NCBI GenBank assembly: GCA_964036195.1 | Contig: OZ038460.1 | Coordinates: 6,513,504-6,577,503, forward strand | Direction of reading: 5' to 3' | From: Sphaerolaimus hirsutus | Taxonomy: Eukaryota; Nematoda; Chromadorea; Monhysterida; Sphaerolaimidae | Length of the DNA stretch: 64,000 nt | Shown here: positions 1-11,246 of the stretch, piece after piece | How positions within the stretch are numbered: position 1 is the first letter of the stretch | Layout: each line of letters starts with the position of its first letter | Notes under the pieces: model-generated | Told to the model about the DNA's origin: nothing | Seen by the model: the letters and a program-made list of their open reading frames with translations, nothing else | The model's database searches: none | Translations under genes and position numbers: made by a program

Positions 1-1381
1 CAAGACCACGCCTATCTCGGCCAGGACGGAGCAACTGTCGCTGGGCAAGTCCAAGCACAACACCATGCGACAGAGTCTCAGGTGGGTAAGGGGGTTTTGT
101 TGTGTAAAAATATAAAAGTTGGAGAACCCAGTTGTGGCAACTTGTGGAGAATTGAATACATTTATTTACATACGAAAATTCAAATAAAATGTATATTCGT
201 TTATTATTTGTGTGGAATTTCGTACTAAAATTTTTAGTAAAGTGTGACGACGAACTACTGTAAAAATACACATTTTTTTTGGATTTTATACAGCAACCAC
301 GTGGCCCCAAACTCTATTTCAACAACTCCTCCAGATACTACACGGGCTGGTCGCTCGTATCCGGCAACGCTAGCAGTTCTGCAGCCTCCAGTACGGCGCC
401 CAGTCAACCGCCGCCGCAGCAGCAATCGTCGGTCAGCAGCAAGTCCACGTCGGCCGTGGGGCCCGTGTCCGACATGGACGCTAAAGAACGGAAAAGGTGG
501 GCCGAGTTGGCAGAGGGCCAAGCGCATGACGATGCCTTGTTGGTGCTGCAGAACAAGACTCCGTTTTGGAATGAGCAGAGCCAGGTGAGTTGAGGGTTGT
601 TGATAATTGAGGCGTCCAAGTCTGGAAAACCCGTAAGTGTAAAAGTGAAGAAATTGAGCCGCCTCAATTGGCTGATCGTTTGGCTGTAGTGCCCTTATAA
701 CGTGTAAAGTTACATTAAAAGTAACCATAACGTTACAAGTAACAAAAGCGTCGGCGCTTTTTATTGTCTTCTCTTGTAACTTTCCCATTACATTCAATTT
801 TTGCCACTCAAACGTTTCTTCTCATGTGGCAAAGTATTGAAACAATTTTGATCCATTCATAAGTTTCAACCAATTTTGTGTGTGCAGGTGTATCAGCTGG
901 ACTTTGGCGGTCGCGTCACACAGGAGAGCGCAAAGAATTTTCAAATCGAACACAGCGGACAGCAGGTGAGTGTTGGGCTGCGGGTTGGACTTTTCAGCAT
1001 TGATATTTGGTGTGATTTCAACAATTTTGATGCCGATTAGCAATGTATTTATAGAAATTGCTCGATAACAGATAACAATGTGCCGATTTGCAATATATGT
1101 TTGATTTCTTTAAATTATCGAATTTTATGCTCAATATTAAAACGTTTTCGAGAAAGACGCTATAGCATTAATGCTATTTTTTGTTATAACTGATCATTTG
1201 TTTGGTAGACATCATCCACAACAATTTCCCCCCTACATTTCGTCACACGATTTCCGCCTCTCAGGTGATGCAATTTGGCCGTATCGAAAATGGCGCTTAC
1301 ACCCTCGATTTTCAGGCGCCATTTAGCGCCGTGCAAGCTTTTGCCGTTGCACTGGCATCCATCACTCAGAGGCTCAAGTAA
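1..1381 (+). CDS. TULP4: Tubby-like protein 4, C-terminal four exons (partial gene)
   Basis: Four exons fit GT..AG rules, all phase 0: 1-81, 294-584, 888-965 and 1265-1381, the last ending in TAA. They encode 188 residues. The last two exons read VYQLDFGGRVTQESAKNFQI, then VMQFGRIENGAYTLDFQ and FSAVQAFAVALASITQRLK, which is the conserved end of the tubby beta-barrel as I know it from TULP4. The second exon carries RGPKLYFNNSSRYYTGWSLV and then a Ser/Pro/Gln-rich linker of about 45 residues. The gene enters from outside the window, so its N-terminal part (WD40 repeats and SOCS box in known TULP4 proteins) is not seen. TULP4 proteins are thought to act as ubiquitin-ligase adaptors; that is family knowledge and is not visible here. 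The introns are short (212-303 bp). The reading frame is open and shows no damage. Confidence 0.93.
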
Positions 1382-2555
1382 CACTATTTAAAAAAATATG
1401 CCGCGCATTTTGTTGTTTCTGGCTGGGGTACAAGAGGGTGGCCTCTATGTAGGGTTCGCTTCTATAAGGGGCACTCTAAGACCCTGTAAAATGTAAAATG
1501 TCATGCAAAGTGTCAAAAGTCATGTAAAATCACCTGTTAATTGGGATCGGAAGTTACATGGATTTTGACACATTGCATCACATTTGACATTTTACAGGGT
1601 CACCTGATTTGAATCCTTGGGGTGAATCGAAAATGTAATTATAAATAATTCACTGCGGCGTAGAAATTCAGTATTTTTCAATTGTCTCAAAAACACTAAT
1701 TGTGATCAAGTGCCGTCCATACATTTACTTGTGTTATTTATCTGCAGCATTGGAATATCGTATTATTAGTTGTATTATACTTATTTTTTTGTCCTGCCGC
1801 TTTATTTGGGCATTTTGTTGGCTCGTTCAGATGTCGATTTTGGTTCACGTAGGTTTGGGTTATTTACCATCACATGATTTGGTCATGCGTTTGTTTTTCG
1901 TCTGTTTTTTTGTTCTTGCGGCGCCTTTTTGTGCCCCTTTATTGAGCCCGATTTTCATCACTATTCATTAGTCAGATAAACGAATCAAATCAAGCGGGGC
2001 ACTCAAGGTAAACATTGCAAAAATCTATAGTGTTTTCGTTATTTTACCAATCTCGTGGATCAAACATATAACTTATCCAAATTGCCACTTGAGAATCTCG
2101 CTTGATGGAAAAAAAACCTTCTGAGCTTGAAGGTCACTGCAATCATGGTCATTTCGAAGCCATCGCAATGCTGTTTTTTATTTTTTTCTGGTATAAAATG
2201 GGTTATTGCGCGTTTGTTGCGAAATATTCAGTTATCTTAATGATGTGTGACGGAAAATGACAGTCACTCAAGTCAAATCGATAAGTTGCAGGGGTAGTGG
2301 GGTGTTTTAAAAGTTATTTCTCACAAAAATGTCATTTTCTCGTATAGTTTGTGACGAAAATTTCGCAAAAATCCTTTATTAATTTTGTGTCGCTGTATCT
2401 GAGTTGTAAACGGGAAACCTCGACTCGGATACAGTGATAAGTGCTGTATATACGCTGTTTAAATTCCGAAAATTACTTTAGTACTTTTGATGCAAAGGGG
2501 GGTGGGCCCCTGTTAGCTATTATTGCTTTTGCGTCTTCTAAGTACGTATTTAGTA
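1382..2555. other. Intergenic stretch after TULP4
   Basis: I see no gene here. An inverted-repeat fragment of family B lies at about 1466-1603 and is listed separately. The rest is AT-rich and probably includes the TULP4 3' UTR. Short open frames around 1702-1971 and 2441-2716 have no recognisable content; the second runs into the next transposon. Confidence 0.5.
1466..1603. repeat. Family B inverted-repeat element, fragment
   Basis: It starts GGGGCACTCTAAGACCCTGT and ends in ACAGGGTCACC. The inside is made of words such as TGTAAAATGTCATGCAAAGTG read one way and TTTGACATTTTACAGGG read back, so it folds on itself. It is the same family as the insert at 6574-6753. One end is truncated. Confidence 0.7.
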
Positions 2556-3368
2556 CAGAGTTGAGAAAGCGTATTTACGCTTACCCGAAATACCCGGGTA
2601 AATGGGTATTTATACTTACGCTTACGCTTACGCTTTCATTAAATACCCGTACGCTTTATTACGCTTTCCCGGCCGAAATACCCGGGTACCGAAAGCGTAA
2701 AAAATATTTCACATAGCCAATTTTAATACTTTAGAAAAAGCATAAAACTACAAAACAGAAAGTTAAGTAGAACGTGTAGCAATAAAAAGTAACTGCGTGT
2801 GTGTAGAAACGCTCTAAAATAGCGTCACATGTACAAATCCTGTGAAAATATGAACACAATGTACCTACTGGCTAAATAGGTATTCGAGTGTCTAGAAATT
2901 TTGTGGCTTCTGAATTCGGAAATGTGTTGCCATAGTTGATTCCGACGACGATGTTGTCACTATTGATAGCACTAAGTCTCAGTTAGAATATAACGCAGAC
3001 TAGAGTGCCGCTGCCTATGAAATGCCATAACATCCTACAGCAGACTACCAAGTGGGTGTCCTACTAGACCCCGGTTTTGAACAATGTTTTTTTGTTACGT
3101 TGATCGTGATCGTTGATTGTGTTGATAAAAAATGTGAAAATGAATGGAAACAACGTATGAACTTATCTAAAAGTGAATGCAAGGGTGTTTTCTGATCCCC
3201 AACAGCAAGATCACTTTCTAAGAAAAAATTTACGCTTACACTTTATTTTACGCTTTCCTAGGTATTTTAAAAATACCTTACGCTTTTAGTATCCATACTC
3301 AAAATTTGGAAAGTGTATTTACGCTTACGCTTACGCTTTCCAAAAATACCAGTATTTTAACAACTCTG
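2556..3368. mobile_element. hAT-like non-autonomous element, family A (GCGTAA word)
   Basis: The termini are CAGAGTTG and CAACTCTG. The flanks carry a perfect 8-bp duplication, ATTTAGTA, at 2548-2555 and 3369-3376. CAGAG-type ends with an 8-bp duplication fit the hAT superfamily. Arrays of GCGTAA words sit inside both ends, together with GGTATTTT and CCCGGGTATTTCGG blocks. There is no transposase ORF. Confidence 0.9.
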
Positions 3369-3373
3369 ATTTA

Positions 3374-3590
3374 GTATACTCCAGCGACTCACACCTTGCA
3401 CGCGTTGTTCACCTTGGAAGCGTGCCAGTGATATCTAACGCATGCTTTTCAATGATTTTTTTTGCTGTTATAACGTTAATCGCAACAATAATTTTTCCTC
3501 TTAAAGCGCACGTTTTTATTATCATTGGCAGGCTTCCAACGTGAGACATAAATAACTGTGCGTGCAGAGTGTCATGTCAGTGGAGTATAC
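3374..3590. mobile_element. MITE family J
   Basis: It has inverted ends GTATACTCCAGCGACTCACA and TGTCAGTGGAGTATAC, about 217 bp apart. A related element lies at 25372-25613, and the right half of a third copy is in the duplicated block at 42902. The superfamily is uncertain. Confidence 0.65.
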
Positions 3591-4345
3591 CTACCAAAGC
3601 AAAATCGGCGGCTAAACCGACGCCTGGGAATACATTTAATAATGCCGTGTGTCTTTGGGAGCAGCACTGCATGATGTATGGTCCATAAAGTTCATTGGTC
3701 TACGAGCACCTGTGGACATCCAAGAACACCCCTGGACATCGCAGTTGCGCAGTTGGCGTAATACACCCCTGAACACGTTTGTCCGAATTCCTGTGTTGTG
3801 GAACGATGTGGTTCTGCCCCAAAGAACATGTCGGCATACTTAAATTTCGTACCTGCGTCAACTCAATTGCACTTTTTGCATCAATAGTCATTGTGCACAA
3901 CGCTTTTGTAGCCGCAGCAGATTCATTACTTATCTTTGTCTGTGATGCCGTTTCAAAAAGTAAATTTGAATAATGGAATGTAGGCTGAAACTGAAATGCA
4001 TCGTGTTTAGGCTCAGTGCTGACACGTACTTAAGAGTGCTGTGCTAGTGGCCTCAGATTTTCATATGAAATTAGTGCAGAAATGCGAAATCTGTTTGGAC
4101 AATTGCCAATTTTACTTCATGACGTACGAGAAACACAAATCAGCCATGAAAATTTGAGGCTACTTTTCGATTAAATTTCGCATACGCCACCCGGTAAACT
4201 GAGTTGAGTGTTGCATTGGATTGTCTAATCGACCCACTTGCTTCTGTTCATCAAGTTTCATTTTTTACTTTACTGTTCGATACTTCGCAACCGTCCCAAC
4301 ACTTATCCCAATGAACCATCGTGAAATAATCACTGTGTCATGTGT
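3480..4345. repeat. Duplicated block upstream of gene copy 1
   Basis: By eye this stretch is almost identical to 42902-43768 upstream of gene copy 3, with only scattered single-base differences. Homology stops abruptly at about 4345 and 43768. It contains no credible gene; the short ORFs at 3649-3973 have no recognisable motif. It marks the block that was copied together with the cysteine-rich gene. Confidence 0.85.
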
Positions 4346-5032
4346 GTTTTTGATTTTTCTTCCTGTAAAGTCCACAGCCTACAGGTAACAACACGTCAAA
4401 AAACGAAATGAAAACCTTCCCGTTTTACTTCCAATTGTAAGTACACTATGTACAATTGATTTCGTCACTTTTCTCCACCTCAATTGATGGCGCCTATTAT
4501 TAGAGGTATGCACACTGTTGTTTATTTTGCCATATTTCGCAAACGATTTCGGTGTTGTCCAAACACCTTGAAATATCAAATTAGGCGAAATTTGCAGTAA
4601 AGATATTTTTCTAACATGGGAGATTTTCTCAGAGTTAATTCTATTTTCGTAATGACATTTGAGATAAAATTATAGTTTATTTTTAGAGTGACTATCCGAG
4701 ATTATATTTAAATATATTTTCTCAAAATCAGACATTTTTTTGTAATGATGCAGCGCATTATTCAGTCCGTTTTGACTGCGGCCTATATTTACGTTTCCAA
4801 TTGTTGTAGTTGATTGGACTTTCTATCAGCTAAAATATTACACAATGATTCTGGCCGTTTTGACTGCAGCCAATATGTTTGTAATGATCCAGACTATTTT
4901 GACTGCAGTCGATATGTTGTTAAAACCACTAGGCTGTTATAAGTAAATCTTAGCGGTTTTGGAAGCATTAATCTTAATATTGAAGGGATTTTTCACATTG
5001 GTAAATACCATACCCCCCAGCAAGTTTGAAGT
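4346..5032. other. Upstream region of gene copy 1
   Basis: AT-rich sequence with no gene. A loosely repeated phrase TTTTGACTGCAG-C occurs three times at about 4768-4910, spaced by about 60-90 bp. I see no clear TATA box near the start at 5033, in contrast to copy 3. Confidence 0.4.
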
Positions 5033-7188
5033 ATGAACTACCTACTGGTCTTGGTTGCTTTTGCTTCTTGTACAGGCTATGCCGTTAAAGGTAACGTATC
5101 ATTACAATACCGTAAATGCTCTAATAATACGACAGGTCTCCAATAATACGACATCTCCAATAGTGCGACAGGTTTGGGCACGTTGTGTGAAAATAATCCG
5201 ACACTCTCCAATAATGCGACACTCTTCAATAATGCGACACCTGAGAAATAAAAAGAAAAAGCGCCGTAACGATGTGGCAATTTGCGGAAGTCGCGGATTC
5301 GGCGCTTTTGGACAAAGCGGCGGCTGGCGGCAGTTCACAAGAGTCGCTCGGCAGTTCGCAAGGGCGCCAGCCGCCTCACAACCGCCACTATTCACTGGCT
5401 GAGAAGTTGTTGATTCGACGTAAACAATAATGCGACACTCTCTAATAATGCGACATCTCCAATAGTACGACACCTAAAAATGTGCTGAAAAAAATAGTAC
5501 GACTGTCGTATTATTAGAGCATTTACGGTATTAGAGTTCCCACTAGGGATGGAAAAACCGGGTTTTTTCAACACTGGTGATCTCTAGTCTGCACATCGTC
5601 TTAATTATCATTTTTTAACACAGCTGTATCAAAAAACTTCACTGATGTGCGACACCCAAAATACCCGGACCGCTATTTGAACCACTGCTATGGGAATTCG
5701 GTAGAACCATGCTACAAGCCAGTTGCTGACTGGTTTTGCCAGAATAATGGCTATCAGTTTGCAGAAAGTTTGTTGGTTTGTCCAGATTCCAGTATTCGGC
5801 GGCACAGGGTTATTTCTACAGGCTTTAAGAAAGACTGCTTGCGATCGAAACTTGCGTCGTGGGACGGGGGCACGCTGGATTGCGGTGGCAATTACTGCGG
5901 TACCCTTTGCTGGGTCAAGTGCTCCAATGGGACCGGTACCGATACCGGTGCTGGGCCAGAAACTGGTATGTTCCTCATCCTAACTAGGTACCTACTTCCG
6001 GTTTGGCAGAATGATGTAGCAGAACATGGGAATAGAAATTTGTCAAACATTGTTGCTAACTGTTTTGGAATAGACTTCTCGACAAATTCGTGTCGTAAAC
6101 TCAATAGTGTGCATTATACCTAACATACATACGAAAAGAGAATATATTTACCTGTGATGTTTTAAAATGCGGACAAAATTTGTCTAAATCCTTTTGAAGA
6201 ATATTAACGTCGATAACAGTAGCCCCACTACACACATTACCCATATACCTAGTCGATAACCACAATTTCCAAAAGTGATGAATCTGTTTAAAACACATTT
6301 CAATTTACTGGTATGAGGAGTGTGTCAACTACTGTTGAAAATCAGGAAACTCTGATAAATCGAGATGTGGTAGATTCGAATGTGTTTGAAACAGACTTTG
6401 TGTTTATCAAGATCTGAAATTTTGCCCATAAACTAAATATTCTAAAACTGTTTATGTCAAAATTGAACTCAACTCGCATTGTGTCATTTTTTCACCTCAA
6501 TTCACCTTAAAATACAACAGGCATCTTCACTGACGTGCGTCACCCGGACAGCCCTGACAGGCATCTGGGCCAGGTGCCAATCCCAGACCCTGTAAAAAGC
6601 CCTGTAAAATTTCAAATGTCATGCAAAGTGTCAAAAAGCATGGAAAATGCCCTGCAAAATAGCAACTCGGTTACCATATTTCGAGGTATTTTCCATGCCT
6701 TTTGACACTTTGCATGACATTTGACATTTTACAGGGTCTGGGAGTGCCCCCAGTCCTACGCTCTAGATACGCAGCCGTCGGGCCAGCTCATAGCTGACTG
6801 GTTTTGCCAGAAGAATGGCTTCAACTATGCCATTGGTTAGTGCGCAAGTAGTGATGTAAAAGCGCCATTGTTATGCGCTTTTGGCGCTTGGCGTGCCCTG
6901 GCGCTGTTGGCGCTTGACGCCGGACGTCGAAAAACCGCAGTGGCGTTTGTCCCGCTTTGCGCCAATGTCTTGGCGCTTTTTACACCACTATGCATAAGTT
7001 AAATTCATGAATGATTTTTACATCTTTTGGAAACCTCTCAACGCAACCTCCCTTCAGCCTTCAAGGCGCCATGCTATTCGACAAAACTTCGCTCTATGAA
7101 TGGCAAAGTGACCGATTGCCCCCCTGACAAGTGTGACGTTTTCTGCGCCATCACCTGCGGCAGGTGCGGCGCTGCGGCCAGAAAATAA
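5033..7188 (+). CDS. Secreted cysteine-rich two-repeat protein, copy 1 (transposon inside exon 4)
   Basis: Exons: 5033-5090, 5624-5965 (or 5624-5791 plus 5822-5965), 6521-6573, 6754-6835 and 7058-7188. Exon 1 encodes a signal peptide starting MNYLLVLVAFASCTG. Repeat 1 has FTDVRHP..PDRYLNHCYGNS, then PVADWFCQNNGY and a Cys-rich tail CGGNYCGTLCWVKCSNG. Repeat 2 has IFTDVRHPDSPDR, then ADWFCQKNGF and DCPPDKCDVFCAITCGRCG, and ends AAARK. The pattern P-x-AD-x-FC-x2-xGY resembles small Cys-rich domains I remember from plants and bacteria; this is unverified and the function is unknown. The frame is intact only if 6574-6753, a 180-bp family B element, is removed as an intron. The intron between exons 2 and 3 has shrunk to 30 in-frame bases and may be read as ten residues, giving 221 aa instead of 211. 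AATAAA overlaps the stop codon. Confidence 0.7.
5108..5530. mobile_element. MITE with TACCGTA ends, word AATAATGCGACA
   Basis: It lies in intron 1 of gene copy 1. The ends are TACCGTAAATGCTCTAAT and ATTAGAGCATTTACGGTA. Both flanks are filled with the word AATAATGCGACA or near variants, about ten times in all. The middle (about 5280-5400) is GC-richer. A TA target site is likely. Confidence 0.8.
6574..6753 (+). mobile_element. Family B element inserted in a coding exon and forming a predicted intron (introner)
   Basis: The insert starts GTGCCAATCCCAGACCCTGT and ends ACAGGGTCTGGGAGTGCCCC followed by CAG, so the ends are inverted repeats. It splits exon 4 of gene copy 1 after CTGGGCCAG and before TCCTACGC. 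Copies 2 and 3 read CTGGACCAGTCCTACGC with no insert. It gives a donor CAG|GTGCCA and an acceptor CCCCCAG|TCC, phase 0, and removal restores the frame exactly. CAG on both sides may be the target duplication. A competing acceptor, TTTTACAG at 6727-6734, would add 19 bases and shift the frame. Confidence 0.85.
6849..6990. mobile_element. hAT-like element, family D, in intron 4 of gene copy 1
   Basis: Ends are TAGTGATGTAAAAGCGCC and GGCGCTTTTTACACCACTA. The flanks are TGCGCAAG and TGCATAAG, an 8-bp duplication with one difference. The inside is made of GGCGCTT words. The same insertion is present in copies 2 and 3 (41109-42348 and 46075-46894). Confidence 0.85.
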
Positions 7189-7449
7189 ATGGCAAAAAAA
7201 TTCTAGATCTACTTGTCATCATACTTGTTTTAGCTCTCATCTGGACATCAATTATTTATACGAATATCACGCCAACCGATTTAGTGCCTCAGCGGAACGA
7301 AATTTGAGTTGATGATTAGATTTTTTACCTGGTTGATGTTTTTTTTCAAATGGTGTGCTGCTAGATTTTGTATGATGCTATTGTTACTCGAGTCGAGTGC
7401 AAAAATGCGCTAATATTTGGAGATCAGTTTATACTGACCTACTGATTAC
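7189..7449. other. 3' flank of gene copy 1
   Basis: No gene. The part at about 7300-7385 resembles about 48425-48510 downstream of gene copy 3 (shared TTACCTGGTTGATG-like and GCTAGATTTTGTA phrases). The duplicated unit therefore reached past the gene. Confidence 0.5.
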
Positions 7450-8292
7450 CAGAGTTGTACAAATACTGGTATTTTTGGAAAACGTAAACGTAAATACCTT
7501 TTCAAATTTTAGAGTATAAATACTAAAACGTAAGGTATTTTTAAAATACCTGGGAATACGTAAAATAAAACGTAAACGTAAAAATTAATATTAAGTGCTA
7601 CCACTATCACAGAATATCAAAACAACATTTTGACAACATTATGTATGTTCCTATGATCTTCATTGACATCATCTGTTTACCTACATACCTGTATTTTACC
7701 TACCTATATTTTATATAGAATTATGTGATCGGGATATTGAATTGAGATCGGATCGGAACTGGTTGAGATTTGGCGTTGTTGTCAACTAGTGGGTGTAGGG
7801 TCATATATGGTGCCAATTCCTTAAGTGGAGAATAGCAAGTTGAATGGCATATCAAAAGTAAAATAACAGTCAATTTATAAGTGGCAAGTGAAATGGCAGT
7901 TAAAGGACACACGGCAGGTGACGTGACGACACTAAAAACGTTTTTGACTTTTGACTTCATTCCACTTATCACTCATAAATTTACATTCCTCTCAAGTTTT
8001 TACTTCTCACTAATAATTTATAAGTTGTTTCAGTTCTCCACTTGCGGAATCGGCACCACATGTTTCATTGGTATCATTTAAGCATCATGAACTCATCATA
8101 ATACACTACATATGTCAAAAAATACAGTTCCGTTAACTTATTTTTTATGTTTTCTCTGGTACCCGGGTAATTGTGCCACGAAAACCTAACAAAACATAAC
8201 GGTATTTTTGGAAAGCGTAAACGTCAACGTAAGTATAAATACCCAAATAACCGTGTATTTTGGGTAAACGTAAATACGTTTTTGCAACTCTG
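7450..8292. mobile_element. hAT-like element, family A (ACGTAA word)
   Basis: Ends are CAGAGTTGTACAAATACTGG and GTTTTTGCAACTCTG. A perfect 8-bp duplication, CTGATTAC, flanks it. The terminal arrays use AACGTAA where other copies use AGCGTAA. The middle is about 500 bp of unrelated sequence without a transposase. Confidence 0.9.
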
Positions 8293-8454
8293 CTGATTAC
8301 ACAGTAAATAAAACTTTCCGCTTAGTAATTTGTTGTCGATTTTGAGTAATTTGTTGTCGATTTTTGTGAATTTTGTATTTTTTTCCCAATATACTTCGAT
8401 TATTAAATACAGAAATACATCGTAACATAAATATTTATTTATCTGAAAAAAATA

Positions 8455-8580
8455 ATACCGTATTACCTCGAATTATCCCCCCCCCATGAATTACCCCCCC
8501 CCCCCCTCGAATTAACCCCCCTCCAAAGGGGCTGGGGAAATAATAAACCCCCCCTCGAAATACCCCCCTCTGAAATGATG
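8455..8580. mobile_element. TACCGTATT-type MITE, one end only
   Basis: It begins TACCGTATTACCTCGAATTA, followed by C-rich words of the CCCCCCTCGAA type. No matching right end is seen nearby; a hAT element at 8607 interrupts the region. Confidence 0.55.
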
Positions 8581-8606
8581 TACATCATGTATGCAATGTA
8601 CATGAT

Positions 8607-9635
8607 CAGGGTTGGCAAAATCTCAGAAAAAATAAAAATAAAATAAAAATAAAATGGAAGAATAAAATTGTATAAAAATTCAAATTTTTGTAAAATATTT
8701 GTAAAATTGTATAAAAATTCATATTTTTGTAAAATTGTATAAAAATTCATATTTTTTGTAAAATTTTACTTCATTGCTCAAGTTTCTACCTTTTTATTCA
8801 TCAATCTGGGGGCAGTCTCAAGCTTTGTAAAATGTGAAATGTCATGTAAAATGTCATGCAAAATGTCAATTGTCATGACAAATGTAAAGTAAAGTGTAAA
8901 TTGTCATGACATATAATAAAGTATCAATTGTCAAGTAGATTGTCCAAATCTTATGTTTTATTTCTAAATCTTATGTTTTGTATCCAAATTATGTTGTTGT
9001 TGAACCCAAATCTTATGTACACATTTGGATACAAAAGCATAAGATGTGGATACAAAACATACTATGGATACAAAAACACAAGATTTGGAAACACAATTTA
9101 CACTTTGCATGACTAAGTCATGACAATTGCCACTTTGCTTGTAATTTGACATGACACTTGACACTTTGCATGACAATTTACACTTCACATTACATTTGCC
9201 ATGACAATTGACACTTTACTTTACATTTGTCATGACAATTGACACTTTGCATGACATTTTACAATTGTGCCCAGCACACTCCAGTAGTCCTTATAGTGAA
9301 AATGCAAACCATTCTTATCCATAATTGTAACATTACACTTGCACCCAGCTGACAATACCTACTGCATGCAACTTTTGAAAAGTAATGGCAAAAATTGTCA
9401 CAGGTTTTTCATGTATAGGTCTAATTATAACATTTTTCTGGCCTTGCATGCATTCTGATTTTTTGTAAAAATTTTGTACAATTTTTGTAAAATGGTGTCA
9501 TTTTATTTTATTAACGACTTTTGGGAATAAAAAAAATAACATAAACTGAAACAAGAATAAAATTAAAATAAAATAAAATTTTTATACAATTTTTATACAA
9601 TTTTACTAAAATGAATTTTTATAAAACCAACCATG
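8607..9635. mobile_element. hAT-like element, family K (CAGGGTTGGC ends)
   Basis: Starts CAGGGTTGGCAAAATCTC and ends TATAAAACCAACCATG, flanked by a perfect 8-bp duplication, TACATGAT. Subterminal sequence repeats TTTTGTAAAATT and AATAAAATT words. A family B-like inverted array (about 8812-9270) is nested in the middle. No transposase. Confidence 0.85.
8812..9270. repeat. Family B-type inverted array nested in the family K element
   Basis: Words TGTCATGACAAATGTAAAG and TTGACACTTTGCATGAC run towards each other around a centre at about 9030, where CCAAATCTTATG is repeated. It has the same vocabulary as the insert in gene copy 1 but is longer. Confidence 0.65.
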
Positions 9636-9754
9636 TACATGATGTATTTATTACTAATTTTAATCGCAGCTATACTTATACACTCATTTGTGTACAGATG
9701 TACATCTATAGCCCCAAAATAAAGTATTTTATCATGTTTATTACCGTTTTTGTG

Positions 9755-10036
9755 TAAGAAGTTTTAAGAATACGGTCAATTTTTTTTCATCTCTATCAGG
9801 GGTTTGTAATATAAAGGTCTTGAAATCATTCATCAAACACCATAAAAATCCAGCGACCGAATCGAAATTGCACTGATTGTCCGTCAAAAAGGCTAATCTG
9901 GCGTTTTGGTGCCAAACTTGAGAGTCATTAGAGCTCAAATCAGCGCCACGCTGTGCCACCGGGTGCCCACAGTGACGCAGTCCGTATCTAGGTCCGCTGA
10001 AATATTCAGCTGCTGCTGCCGGCCCATAAGGTCACG
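9755..10036. repeat. Ancient duplicated flank, partner of about 48545-48811
   Basis: Shared phrases such as GGTCTTGAAATCATT, CGAAATTGCACTG, TGGTGCCAAACTTG and CCCATAAGGTCACGG occur in the same order in both places, with many differences. Both lie 3' of a cysteine-rich gene copy, so this looks like a remnant of the original duplicated unit. No gene is seen. Confidence 0.7.
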
Positions 10037-10566
10037 GCCGGGGTTGGCAAAATCTCAGAAAAAAATAAAAACAAAATGGAAAAATTAAGAATAAAAAATA
10101 AAAAAATAAAATGCAAAATTAATATTAAAAAAATACAATTTTACTAAAATTCAAATTTTTGTAAAACTTTAGTAAAATTGTACAAACTTTCGAATTTTCG
10201 TACAATTTTTGTAAAATTTTACAATAAATCCAGTGTTTGTAAAATTCTATAAAAGGTTTTCTATGCTGTTGCTTAATATTTTAGCTGCCAATTTGCAGAA
10301 CTGGTGCAAATTGGAAATGGTTTCTTTAATCATTGTGATTGAAAAATATTTTTGCTCAAAATTGCAAATTTTCACATCCTTTAATATATTTTCACCTAAA
10401 AAATCACTATTTTTATGTGATTTTTTTCCCCATTTTCTTAGTTCCATACCTTGAAAAAACCTATCTATTGAACCCCACCAGCCCTCCCCAAAAATAACAA
10501 ACTTTCCCTAGGGAGGAGCAATTAGCTACATATCTATCCAGTCCCTATGAGGGTCAAAATTTAAGA

Positions 10567-10971
10567 TACCGTATTTCTTCGATCTTATTGACGTGTTCGA
10601 TTACATTGGCTTGCTCGATTACATTGGCGGGTCTGTGGGGCATCTGAAAAATACATTGCCGTGCTCGAATACATTGCCGTATGGAAAAAAAATTGACGTT
10701 GCATGATCCGATTTATGTCTTGATGTTCACCGCCATACATATGCACACCATCTGTTTTGCTTTCGCCATCTACTCATACGATATTGTGCAGCGTTCTGTC
10801 ACAAATTGACAATGATTTGCACTCATGTCGCTAAACGCACTTAAATGATGAATGCGATCTGAAAAATATATTGCCGTGCTTGTTTACATTGCCGTGCTCG
10901 TTTACATTGACCCCCCAAAACCGCTTATGAAACAATACATTGGCGGTCAATATGATCAAAGAAATACGGTA
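10567..10971. mobile_element. TACCGTATTT MITE, word TACATTGCCGTGCTCG
   Basis: Ends are TACCGTATTTCTTCGAT and ATCAAAGAAATACGGTA. The subterminal regions repeat ATTACATTGGC or ACATTGCCGTGCTCG about eight times. A TA target site is likely. No ORF. Confidence 0.8.
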
Positions 10972-11246
10972 CCTACGTCGCAACCCGCGTCACAAGACTA
11001 AAGTCAGCAGACGTATCGCCCTACAAACATTTGCGTCAGTCTCTCCAGTGGAGAGTGCATGTCGTCATTATTGTGACGCAATACTTTAATGATTGGAATG
11101 GATCGGGTCATGTATGAAAACTTGGCTCTTATCCCAGTTTCCAGTTGCGTATTATACAAATGCGAGTGAAAAGTCAAAGTTAGCTAAAAATCGTCAAAAG
11201 TTGCTCCACTTTGCCAATTTCCACCTTTATAATCGCTATTTTTGTT

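Noticed and set aside
255..797. 180-codon minus-strand ORF
   Set aside because: It is a shadow of TULP4 exon 2, whose plus-strand reading is conserved.
5102..5473. ORF with repeated CRIIRECRII
   Set aside because: It is the AATAATGCGAC word array of the MITE in intron 1.
6735..6753. Acceptor TTTTACAG at 6734 for the new intron
   Set aside because: Use of it would add 19 bases and shift the frame. CCCCCAG at 6753 restores the paralogous exon exactly, so it is preferred, though only cDNA can decide.
5033..7188. Calling gene copy 1 a pseudogene because of the insertion
   Set aside because: All other exons and splice sites are open and the insert can be removed as an intron without loss, so damage is not shown.
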